This document shows, piece by piece, positions 1-9,934 of a stretch of DNA of 64,000 nt. The translations under genes and the position numbers were made by a program. This DNA is from Klebsormidium nitens. Lineage: Eukaryota > Streptophyta > Klebsormidiophyceae > Klebsormidiales > Klebsormidiaceae. The stretch spans positions 7,508 to 71,507 of the forward strand of contig DF236950.1 in NCBI GenBank assembly GCA_000708835.1. Direction: 5' to 3'. Numbering within the stretch: the stretch's first letter is position 1; every line of letters starts with the position of its first letter. The notes under the pieces were generated by a model that was not told where the DNA came from, did not search any database, and worked only from the letters and a program-made list of their open reading frames with translations.

Positions 1-259
1 AGTAGTTACGCTCAATTGCTCTTTCGATTCGGCTCGAACTCGAGCATACACGGTGCTGAGCTGGTGGATGCAAACAAAATTGACCCTCTCGACAGGAGCC
101 TGCTTGAAACGCTTCCCATCCCACATCCACCAAGTCTTCCCGTCGTTCCAGATCCTGCAACTCATAAAAAGGTGTCATTCTTGGGGCTATAACGCCGTCA
201 ATGCCTTCAAAAGTCAGCGCTTGCAAGCCGTAGCGTTCGACATAACGGAACGTTCAACG

Positions 260-600
260 GCCGGTGGCTGCTGACGTCATCCCGAGCTCCTAAACAGAAG
301 ACGATTTGACACATGGACACGGTGCAGGCTTTCTACTACGACGAACTTTAGGTGGAATGGCTGATGGCGTCACCCCGAGCTCCTGAAGAAACGAGGTTGG
401 CAGCAATCGGACACTTGGAACAGCACACAGTGCAGGCTCTCAATTTCAGTGAACGTCTGGTGGATCAGATGCTGACGTCATCCCAAGCTCACGACCCCAA
501 AAGGTTCGCTGATCGGACACTTGGACACGAAACACAGTGCCTGCTCTCAATCACAACAGACGCCAGGTGAAAGAGATGCTTGCGCCATCCCGAGCTCCCC
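260..600. repeat. Array of degenerate ~105-bp repeats (left array)
   Basis: About four diverged units repeat with a period near 105 bp. Each starts with a GCTGACGTCATC-like motif (near 270, 362, 470 and 578), followed by a CCGAGCTCC-like stretch. A core TCGGACACTTGG and a TCTCAATT-like tail are present in the better units. Related units occur in the opposite orientation at 4142-4420 and in the same orientation at 4850-5345. I see no coding exon here. Confidence 0.7.
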
Positions 601-712
601 ATCCAATAAGGTAAGTTGAAACTCGGACATTGAGACAAAGGAGACACTACAAGACATGGATGACAACAAGGAATAAGCGAGATGCACGCAGACAATTTCT
701 CCCAGAGATGAG

Positions 713-2628
713 CTAGAAGGCAACAAGATGGAACCAATGGCTGCAGCTTTGTTCATGATAATTTTTCAAAGTCGCAACAGCTACCACAGAGAAAAGGAGT
801 GTTTGATACCACCTGCGGCACCTCGAGTACATCTGTGCGACGATCCGACTGCCGCCCATGTCACCTCTGAACGCCCAGTAGTCCACGAAAGGCTTTGTCA
901 GCTCCTTGTACACGGTCGGGTCGTCCTCAGAAACTGGAGCTGTCTCGCCCCCCATCATGCTCTCTTTTGCCATGAGCTCACCGATCTTGCGCGGCGGGTC
1001 ATTGTCACAACATTCTGGGCTGTTGCACTTGTAGAGGAGGTTGCGACCCCGCACGAGGACGCAAAAGTTGTTGGAGCCGCTGTGATTGGCCCCGTACGGA
1101 CACACGCGTGCGGCATTGACGCGGAACACGTTCATGTCGCCCCCAAAAGACCACTTGAGCTTGTCAAAGCATGAGTTGGAGTCTCCAGCGGCCGCGAGGC
1201 ACTTCTGAATGCGGTCCAGAACAGCTGGCGGAGGGGGCAGCTCGATTTCGTCCACACCGGAATCATCAGTTGGTCGAGCTGGGGGCCCAAATGCCAGTCT
1301 GCAAAGAAACACAACTGAGAATGGTGTTCAAATGGAGCACATAAGCCTGGCTCAAAATAATGCTCGTTGCACGGAGCTTATACTGTCAACTTTTATCTCA
1401 AGCAGCTTGCGAATCCTCCACAACCTAATTGCTCGACCTCAAATTCACGGCAAGAATCTGACTCGCATGTTTCAATGAACTTCTTCCTAGAAGCAATCAA
1501 ATCTGCCAGCGCAGACCTGTACACGAGGGTTCAAAAGCAAAAAGTGGAGGCACAGAAAATGCAAGTGTAGGGAGCAGTTGTAGCTCTCCAGCTATGATAG
1601 CTACCGACCTCCAAAGGGATCCGTGCACATCAAAAATGAGAGGCTGCTCAGAATGCCACACGGTAGACCGTGCGTGTTGAAACAAGCATCGACAAGCACT
1701 GAATGCCGGATGTTGGCACACAGGCATGGACCCTGCCTTGAACTCGTTACAGGCTTCGTGTCCTACATCAGAATGTGATGTACCTCGATGCAGTTGGAGG
1801 CGCGTTGCTTGCATTGATGATCTCGATCAGCCACTCCGGCATGGCCCGGAGGTTGGCGCGGTCTGGGGCGATCTCCTGCATCCACCCATAGCGCCGGACC
1901 GTGCCGTCGAGGCCCTTGTAGCTGCTGGGGCTCACGAAGAGCATGCCCCCCTCGCCACGCGTGTCAAGGCCCACCTTCGTGCCCTTGTACTTCAACCGAG
2001 CTCTTCCGGCCCCGCTCAGCAACCCCGCGGCTTTGGATTGGGAGAGGGAGAACAAGAAGTGTCTCCCGGGTCTGTGTCCCGACCACTGCCAGGGGGTGTC
2101 GTCCGGCAGAGGACCATGCTCTTCCAACATCCGCTCGAAAGCTTCCAACCCACCATCCTCTGCATCGACGTCCAGGGCATAGATGTCGGAGGGCTCCGTC
2201 ACGATTGCAAGGCAGCCCCGCCCCGGTCGAACCCCTTCTCGGAGGCACCTCCCAAGATCGCAGTTCTTCTGCCACTCTGGCATGAGACCAATTGGCGCCT
2301 TCTTTTCCTCCCCCTTGGCATTCAGGTAGACACTCATATCAAAGGTGAGCGACGCCACTCCCAACCCGTGGAAGTGATGTGCGGCAGCCACGCACTGGTC
2401 CAGTGCGGTGCCCGGAATCGTTCTCGGAATAGGGGGGTTGCCGGCTGCGTGCGATGCCTGGGGCGCTGGGGATGGGGTTTGGGCGCTTGGGACAGCTTGA
2501 GGGGCTGCAGGAATGGCGATGGCTGGAGGGTTTGCAGAGGTGGGCACGTGGCTGGGGGGGGAGGGGCCACCGGCAGGGACAGGCTGGGAGGCGTTGTCTA
2601 GTTGCGCGTTCGCGACAGAGTCGGGCAT
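713..2628 (-). CDS. Prim-Pol type archaeo-eukaryotic primase-polymerase, two exons
   Basis: Exon 1 is 2628-1784 and exon 2 runs from 1298 to a stop at 713. The intron has an ATCGAG|GTACAT donor and a TTTGCAG acceptor and is phase 2. The predicted protein is about 476 aa. After a Pro/Ala-rich N-terminus, the middle of exon 1 shows the catalytic pattern of bacterial and viral prim-pol domains: YALDVDAEDG (DxD), then SGHRPGRHFLFS (motif II histidine), then GLDTRGEGG...SPSSY (motif III). Exon 2 carries a Cys/His cluster (CPYGANH, then YKCNSPECC) like the zinc-binding C-terminus of UL52/PrimPol-type primases. The family makes primers and/or extends DNA in replicons of viruses, plasmids and mobile elements. 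No helicase domain follows. I start at the ATG at 2628 because an in-frame stop lies just upstream. The last ~35 residues read less well and the 3' end may be spliced differently. Confidence 0.72.
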
Positions 2629-3543
2629 GTCCAAAGGGGCCGGCCCAGATGCAAGGATTCAATTCTTGGGTGCTCTGGCAGCTGTGGGCTGCAAAGAAAA
2701 GACGATAAGAGGAAAGGGTCAGAGACCGAAGACTGTTCTGCCATGAGCAGAACGGGCAACAAGGTGTTCGTATAATGTAATGCAGCAAGAACGACACCCT
2801 TGGAAGCTGCTGACCAGAAAGACGAGAATCAAGGTGTATATGTTTGAACAACGTGGGAAACTTCACGACCAAAAAATGCTTCTGACGAGCTCTTCGATCG
2901 GACGCTAAATCCAGACCTCTGGCGCTAACCAGCTTCGAGCGCTCAAACTTGCATGCTCAAAAACTAATCGGAGTGAACAGAATTGATTCACCAGGCTGGC
3001 TTCTTTCTGTCCGACCTTGCAAAGAGCATGTGGTAAAAACAGACGAATTTGGAAAACAGACTCTAGTGTTGAATAAAAGGTTGATCTGGTCAGCCAACAA
3101 ACCTGAGTATCAACAATCAACCAACTTTGTGAGCCAACCGAGCTCCAAGATTCTGGACCGATATGCAGGCAACCGGGGTTCACGCTCCAATGTGCGCAGG
3201 GAGCCATTGGCTATGTATCCCCAGGCTACTGACCAATCCATAGAAACTCATAAGCGAAAAGCGCGGGTAATGGGAGCTGTCATCAAAGGGGGCCGACCCG
3301 AAAACTTTCGTCAAAGCTCGAACACTTGGACACCTTCGCGCAATCAACCTAAACCCCAGCGCCAGAAATTGGAGGTTGACTCTCGATTCGTGTACATCAG
3401 TAATGGTCCTTGGTGATATGTTGATATGTACACGAGCCACCGCACTGCGGCAACCCTGCTGACATGATAAAGAGCCAAGCTGCATCTGAGCCGGGAGCCA
3501 ACTCCCATGCGAAAGGGAGACTTCAGCAAGAAGCGAGGCTCAC
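2629..3543. other. Intergenic or intronic DNA with one stray ~105-bp repeat unit
   Basis: I found no convincing exon. A single unit of the local ~105-bp repeat family is recognisable at about 3270-3345 (TGTCATCAAAGGGGG, then AACACTTGGACA, then CGCAATCAA). It closely resembles units of the 4850-5345 array. A TTTGCAG acceptor-like site lies near 2690, but in the phase of the preceding acidic exon it leads quickly to a stop. Confidence 0.4.
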
Positions 3544-4122
3544 CAAAAGACCTTCCCGTGTTCGTGCACGCGGCACAATTATGCATTTTGCAAAATCGTC
3601 CGACAGGTCAAGGTCGGAGTCGAATTCGTCCCACCAGCCCGCATCTTCTGGCTCTGGCGCCCCCGCAGACGTGGCGTCGACGTCCAACATCTGCTCATCA
3701 GCCCCGCTTCGCTGCCTTTCTCCATCAAAAACAGCAGCCTGGCTCTCGCATGCCATCGGACCACCACTCTCAGAAGAGGACTCCGATGAGAGCAGCACCC
3801 GAGGACGCCGTCTGCTTTGAGGCGAGTGGCTTGCTCTGCCGGGTGCCCGCCGCTTGAAGCGCCGCACCAGGAGCTGGGACAAATCGTCCGATTCCGAATC
3901 GGCCTCCATAGCAGCGTTCGTTTGGGCATACCGCACCAGCGGATTCTGGACGTCTTGAATATCCTCGCCCTCCCCTTCCAACTCCGAGCTCCGCTCCTCA
4001 TCCTCGCTGGAGAGCTGCGGCTGCTGCTGGCTATCGCCACCGCCGGCCTGCAGTGCGGAATATGTTGTTTCAGCAAAGAGAAATGGATGAAGCAATGAGA
4101 GGGCACGCTGCTGGTCTTCCAT
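3544..4122 (-). CDS. Acidic, Ser/Glu-rich protein or exon of unknown function
   Basis: The reading frame from an ATG at 4122 to a good donor (CTTTTG|GTGAGC) at 3544 is open for 193 codons. A CACTGCAG acceptor at 4048-4050 would instead give an exon of 4047-3544, also in phase 0. The product is rich in Ser, Glu and Asp, with a basic patch (RRFKRRAPGR) and an acidic stretch ending in WWDEFDSDLDLSDDF. That resembles acidic protein-interaction peptides but has no fold I recognise. It lies upstream of the primase-polymerase on the same strand. The natural next exon of this frame was not found, so it may be a separate truncated gene. The function is unknown. Confidence 0.4.
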
Positions 4123-4141
4123 AAAGCGCTGCTTTGGTAGA

Positions 4142-4420
4142 ATGACCCCTGTCCAAGAGTCCGACTTCTTCACATGCTTTTCAGTTCGAAGTCTCCGACA
4201 TGATGTCAGCAACCATCATGGGCGAGATGACTTGCAATTGACAGCACGCATCCCAGTCCAAGTGTCCGAGCTCCTCACATGCTTTCTAAATCCGAGCCGA
4301 ATTCATGACGTCAGCCAACATCTCTAGCAGATTGTCTGGTAATTGACAGCACACTCACCCGCCCAAGTGTCCAGACTCAAGTCCGACCTGGCTTCATGAC
4401 GTCAGCAATCCCTGCCAGCA
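4142..4420. repeat. Array of ~105-bp repeats, inverted relative to the left array
   Basis: Three units repeat with a period near 108 bp. On the plus strand they read CCAAGTGTCCGA, then an ACATGCTTT-like stretch, then CATGACGTCAGC, with a CAATTGACAGCAC or AATTGACAGCAC tail. The reverse complement matches the GCTGACGTCAT and TCGGACACTTGG cores of the 260-600 array. The two arrays therefore face each other across the primase-polymerase and the acidic exon. Confidence 0.65.
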
Positions 4421-4849
4421 AGATGAGTTGTACCAAGGAACGAAAAAAACCAGCTAGACAAATGGAATACTTTGATTCGAACTTCACACTAACCTTCGAA
4501 ACGAGGTTGGCTGTCCTTAGCGGCAATATACTCGCCAGGTCCTACCTCAGCCTGTGTTGGAAGTCGTGGAAGTGGCTGGGGTCAAAGAGGCCTCAAAGAG
4601 GCCATGCAGGCGGGGCTCTCGCTGGTTGACTTGGACCTGCAATTGTAGTCAAACGCGGTCATAACTGCACGCTCCCATTCCGATCCTGACAGCAGCTTCA
4701 TTAAAAGACTCGAAAGCTGTGCAAGCAACTGCAAGCGACATGTGCCCTGACTATACCGAGGAGTAAGTCTGTTTTATCAGCCGTGAAGCGGACACCTTGG
4801 ACACTCGGATGGGGTTCGCACGATCAGCCACCGCAGATTGTGCCGGGAT
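4421..4849. other. Non-coding spacer
   Basis: I see no exon, RNA gene or clear repeat here. It contains the duplicated 11-mer GAGGCCTCAAA/GAGGCCATG-like stretch near 4589-4606 and otherwise looks unique. Confidence 0.4.
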
Positions 4850-5345
4850 GGCTGCTGACGTTATCAAAGAGGGTCGATCTCAAAAGGTGCGTCAAAAACT
4901 CGGACGCTCGGACAGGGTTCGTGCAATAAGTCACAGCGAATTGCTTCCAGAATGACTGCTGACGTCATTCAAGTGAGTCGATCGGGAAAGGTGCGTCACA
5001 ACTTCGGACGCTCGGACAGGGTTCAAACAATCAATCACAGCGAGCTGTGTACGGGATGCCTGCTGACGTCATCAAAGGGATCGATCTCAAAAGGTGCGTC
5101 AAAAACTCGGATGCTCGGACAGGGTTCAAACAATCAATCACAGCGAGTTGTGTCCGGGATGCCTGCTGACGTCATCAAAGGGGGTCGATCTCAAAGGTGC
5201 GTCAAAAACTCGGACATTTGGACAGGGTTCGCACAATCAGTCACAGCGGCTTGTTCCCGGGTTGGCTGCTGAAGTCGTCAAAGGGGGTCGGTCAAAAACT
5301 TGGACGCTCGGACAGGGTTCAGTCAACGTTCCTTCAAAGTATGTG
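4850..5345. repeat. Tandem array of ~105-bp repeats (third array)
   Basis: About five units repeat head to tail. Each has GCTGACGTCATCAAAG, then GTCGATCTCAAAAGG, GTGCGTCAAAAACTCGGA, GCTCGGACAGGGTTC and CAATCAATCACAGCGAG. Successive units are near 4853, 4958, 5062, 5165 and 5265. Units are 80-90% alike by eye, so this array looks younger than those at 260-600 and 4142-4420. Confidence 0.8.
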
Positions 5346-6060
5346 CACTAGAGCTCCTTGAGCACAACAAATCTTCTGACTCTCAGCCAACCCTTCCATA
5401 AATCAGGGGAACGTAAAGGTCGCTAGCGAAGGGACGATACTTGATTGAGGATTGCGCTTGAGTATCAAGAAAGCGTGTTAAGTGCTAAGAATTCACAGGT
5501 GTAATTTGTAATGGCACCTTCATTCTAGTACCTATTTCTGTATGCATCTTGAACCTTGGGGTCCTCGAGGGGGCACCAGACTAGCCCGCCGGCCAGCTAA
5601 AATTCAGCCCGCAGCGGACCACAGACCAGTTTGACACTTTTCCTGCACTTCCATGCACAGTAGAGACGGAAATAGCTCCGACGCACACATTGGATCAGCC
5701 TTGTATCTGCCTCACAATCAACCCACTGAAAGCAGGCTTCAAAACAGCCCTGGTGCTAAGTCCAGATCAGCCCTACAGCAGCTTGCAAGAAGCCCAACAG
5801 CGGTCCACTGGTCAGTCCGCCAGCCAACTAAAAACAGTCAACAGAGGGCCTCAAACCTATTTGTCAGTGTCCTAGCAAAGTGGGACATCTTGATAGATTC
5901 AAAGCACGCCTCCAATCAGCCCGAAAGCGAGCTCCAATCCACTGACAAGGCGTTTAAAGCAGCCCCGACCAGCTGTACCACCGTCAATAGAGCAGCCAGA
6001 CAATGCCCACTGAGTCATCACCCACAGTCCAATCGAATCAATTTGATACAAGTGAAACGC
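5346..6060. other. Non-coding DNA with scattered CAGCCC-type short repeats
   Basis: No supported exon. From about 5690 the sequence has loose repeats of AATCAGCCC and GAGCTCCAATC-like words, like those of the denser array at 6540-7030. This suggests both belong to one expanding short-period repeat. Confidence 0.35.
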
Positions 6061-6064
6061 CTCA

Positions 6065-7191
6065 CCTTTCTGAACGCTTGCAAACCCGTCTGGCCGACCT
6101 TTATTGAGCAAGAACTTGGGGTTGCAGCCGAGAATACCCAAGAGCCAGAAATCATGGGCAAAAAGCAAGTAGTTGGCAACCTTGTACGTGAAAGCCGTCC
6201 ACCTGGATGCTAAGCAAACCAGGCTGTTGCGGTTGCTCAGCAATCTGCGGCTCCTCATTAATCGCCATTGGCCCATCCGGGTTGTTGCAAGCGTGTGCCA
6301 TGAGGGGGGCCGGGACGCCGCCTGCCGCAGAGTTGGAAACAGGGTCGTCAAGTTGGAGCATGCACGTGTCTCCTTGCTCAACCACTGGTTCTTCCTGCGA
6401 GGATTACGCAAAAAGAGTCACACCCTGTGATGCATGGTCAGCTCCAGTCGGTAACAGGCAACGAGGGGCCAGCCGTCCCAACAAGTTGGTTTCTCAAAAT
6501 GGTGCTGGATGAAGTGACAGCAAGCCTCCAAAAATCCACCCTACAGTATATTTAGAAGCAGCCCAAACAGGGGACTCCGAAAAAGAGCCCCACATCGAAC
6601 TCCAATCAACCCCACGGCGGGCCTCCAGAAAACCTGACAACGGGCTCCAAAGTAGCCCTACAGCCAGCTCCAGAGCAGCCCGGAAGTGAGCTTCAAACTA
6701 GCCCTGCAGCGAACGACAGAGCAGCCCCGCAGCAAGCCCAAACAGCCCCCCCAGTGGGCTCCAAATCAGCCCGACAGTGGGCTCGAAAAGCAGCCCGACA
6801 GCAGTCGGCAAAACAGCCTCGCAGCAGCTCAAGTCAGCCTCTCAGCGGGCGGCAAGTCAGCCCCGCAGCGGAGTCCAAATCAGCCCTGCAGTGGCCGCAA
6901 ATCAGCGGCTCAATGGGCAGCGCATCAGCCCTCAGTACAAGCAACAAATGAGTCCGACAGCCTGGAAACAAATCAGCCCCCCAATGAGCCCCGTAGCGCG
7001 CGGCGAATCAGCCTTCAGCAAGCAACAAAAAAGCCCGACAACTTGGCGTCAAATTAGCTCCTTCAAGGGCAATTGCATACAAGCACCTCAGTTTCATCTC
7101 TGTTAGCCCGCTCACCTTACCGTCTTGATTTTTACGATGCCACTGCAGGGCCTTGAGGCGCGTCCGCCATGTCCTCAAAGGGTCCTCAATT
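6065..7191 (-). CDS. Fragment of an unrecognised gene, at least two exons, with a frameshift
   Basis: One exon (7191-7116) encodes a basic stretch including DPLRTWRTRLKALQWHRK and ends at a GGTAAG|GTGAGC donor. It joins in phase 0 to an exon starting at 6394 after a CCTCGCAG acceptor, whose product begins EEPVVEQGD and continues into a Gln/Pro-rich segment. Near 6180 coding-like sequence switches frame: the first frame ends around DGFHVQ, and the next frame gives VANYLLFAHDFWLLGILG and then a Lys/Gly-rich stretch to a CAGAAAG|GTGAGG donor near 6065. A one-base indel (assembly error or real decay) or an unseen mini-intron would explain this. Upstream and downstream exons were not found. The function is unknown. 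Confidence 0.35.
6540..7035. repeat. Degenerate short-period array (CAGCCC repeats)
   Basis: About 20 imperfect units of roughly 22-27 bp follow one another, built on AATCAGCCC followed by CGCAG or CGACAG and GGGCTCCA or GGGC. They fill most of the putative intron between the exons at 7191-7116 and 6394. Plus-strand translation gives Gln/Ser/Pro-rich shadows that should not be taken as genes. Confidence 0.7.
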
Positions 7192-9934
7192 CTGTCATAG
7201 CGACCCAAGAACCTTAGTTAATAGTACAACCTTCTGATACCTGCACAATTCTGTTCCATGCACATGGTGAAGAGCAGGCTGCCAGTTGGCATTGAAAGCG
7301 AACCCTAAATTTGTGCTATGGGTCGATCATTAGCAGGCTGCCGATTAGCATTGAAAGCAGACCCTAAATTCACGCTATGGGTCTACCAATAGCAATCAGG
7401 CTGCACACGCCAATGCTCGTCTTGCACATAACACGTAGCCATTGTAGCGGGGCGTGTGTTCACCAAGACGCAAATCTACTGTGCTCCATAGCAAGCGCGT
7501 ACAAGAGCAGCCCCCAGCGCATCCAGAATTTCAGCCTCACAAAGGTCTCAGACTAGAAGGCCCCCCTGGACAGCTCACCGTCCATCAAAGTCGTTCAACC
7601 TTCCGCTGAGCTTTCAGGACCCGTGTGATCGCTACATCCAGGAGTATTGCTTGTTTGTGTACTCTGCAGCTTGCTGCACCAGGCGTGCTCTGTCCCCGAG
7701 TGACAACTCGGAGGCCGCAAAGCAAGCAAAGGTCGACGTAAGAGAGCTTCCACTAGGGCATCAGTACGAGTCTCAGAAGAGGTGATTCTGACTCGCATCA
7801 AGTAGAGAAGGAAGGCATGTGGCAGCAATTTTCTTTTCCTGTTACCTTGCAATACACGCCATATTATTAAAGACTGAGCAGCTAAGTAGTGTAGTAGTCT
7901 GGCAGGAAGCTGCGTTGTAAGAGAAGGTGCACAATGATCAGCCACCGACAATTATTTGTGAACACCAGTGACCACCAGTGTTATTTGGCCACCTAGCAAA
8001 GCCTGCCTGTCGCTGAACTGTTGCGCGCGGAGCCAGAGTGCCAGAGAGTGCTACCAAGTGCTGCAGAGTGCTACAGAGTGCCCGCAGATACAAACAGGGA
8101 CCGGAAAAGTCGACTCGGATAACTCCCGTGTGACCTAACGTTAGGCTGTGTGACTTGAGATAGGCGCCCGGGTGACGGGTAGGGTTGGCCCGGTGGTTAG
8201 GGTGGGTACGGGTGCGGAGCGAGGTATGCTTTAGGTTGGGGTATTTAGTTTAGGTGCCCGGGTGATTTGTATCGTAGGCACAAGAGTTATCGGTATGAAA
8301 GGTAGGTGGTCGGGGTCGGTTCCCTTACCGTCGGGGTTCCGCAGCCGGAACGACGGGAATGAAGAGTCTTGTCTCCAGGGTATGGCCGGGCCGGCAAGGC
8401 GGGTATGACATGGCGGCCTGTGAGTGGCCCCGTTCTGAAACCGAACTTCACTTGCATGGCTTGCTGCAGGAAGGGCGGGACCCGGGGTGCATGGAAGGTC
8501 GCGCCAACTGTTGCACTGATCCATGGGGGCATCCGACTCGCATGTCCGAAAGGACAACGGAGTCCAACCATCCAATGCGGAGATCATGCATTTGATATCT
8601 GCCTGGCCAAAAAAACCCTTCCGCACCGGCAACCTAGCAACTAGATAACTGCTTTGGCCCCTTATACGTGCGAGATGCCATCTTTGAATGCCATTGTGGG
8701 GCCATCGCTCATGGTACTAACAGGGACATGCCATCGACACCTCTCATCAACAACCGACATGACCAGATCAAAGACGAAGGCGAAGGCGAAAGCACTTCTC
8801 TCGATAGCACGTTGTAATATACCCTTGCCGAGTGATTGCATGAGGCTTTGCAGACAGTGCATAAGATTGCGCTTAGTCTGGTCCGCTACAGGTCCATGCT
8901 TATGTTGAGAGATTCAAGTCATAGACCCACGTTCATGCACAAATTTGGCACTGAACATGCCTTTGCACCGGCACATTGCCCCATGCCTTTGATACGCACG
9001 GTCTATAAGAAAAGTACGTATACATCCAAGCAGTGCATTGAACGCTGTACACCGAATCTAAAATTGCCCTGAAGGATTTGTCAAGATCATAGCGCTATCG
9101 TCCGATCGAAAAACTTGGTCTCAGCACCACCCGATCGCACGATCGCTTTTGGAAAATGGGTTTCTAATCTGCAGGTTATGGATATAACATGGACTGGAGC
9201 CTCTTCAGAATCGGACCATGCCTGCTGTCACTAGCGCCATGGCTGCCAAGCGGGTGCCCAGGTGTCTGCAACACATGCAAGACCTCCCTTCTGCTTTGCG
9301 CACGTTCAACAGCTGTTCCTATAGGCTGAATCTTAGCACGGTGTCCATTCTCTAGTCCAAAGAAGGTACAACAGAGCGAACATTGGCTGGAGTGTGGGCT
9401 TGATCCATCGTTGAAAATGGTGCTCTTGGGCTCCGAGAAAGAAAACGACACACTTTGGAGCCCTAGGGCAAAAATTACACGTGCCTTTTCTGAAGTGAAA
9501 AGTTGCAGGCAGCTCAATGAACGACATTGTGCCCAACGCGGCAATGAAAGCTCTATCGTGTCTCCTAGCAAATGTCGAAGGTCACATTGGAGCCTCAGAG
9601 GAGGCGTGATTTCTTTGCTTGATTTGCTGATGAGGCTGCAGCATGTGAGGGCACAACATGGTGAAGACAGATTGAATTGGAAGGCTTAGGTTGCTACCAA
9701 GCCTGAAGACCCTACATGTTCACCAGATATGCAGATGATCCCCAAGCATCAAAGTTGGTTGCAGAGTGTCATAGGAGCACAAACGAACCATGTGTTGACC
9801 GGTCGATTTGCAAGCTGAACAAGCTAATGGTCACGTCAAACACGCGGACCCTGAAAAGGTTTGCTCATTGCAGGAACTTAAGTCATGCGATGCCAAAGCC
9901 TTCGAGAAGCGCCTGCAATGACTCGAAATTTACT
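7192..9934. other. Gene-poor stretch with small repeats
   Basis: I found no exon I can support in these 2.7 kb. At 7258-7400 a ~67-bp unit is repeated (AGCAGGCTGCC, then CATTGAAAGC, then ACCCTAAATT, then GCTATGGGTC). At 8030-8090 the word GAGTGCTAC recurs. At 8404-8470 a ~65-bp segment (TATGACATGGCGGCCTG, then TGAGTGGCCC, then ACCGAACTT) matches one at 30377-30442, on the other side of the transposon. Confidence 0.4.

Noticed and set aside
1726-2601. Plus-strand frame of 291 codons opposite the primase-polymerase
   Set aside because: It has no recognisable domain, while the minus strand carries ordered catalytic motifs and a phase-consistent intron.
713-2628. Bacterial or phage contamination
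   Set aside because: The gene has a clean GT-AG intron in phase 2 joining two parts of one protein, so it resides in a eukaryotic nucleus.
6686-7106. Gln/Ser/Pro-rich plus-strand proteins
   Set aside because: They are translations of the CAGCCC short-period array in several frames, with no splice or start context.
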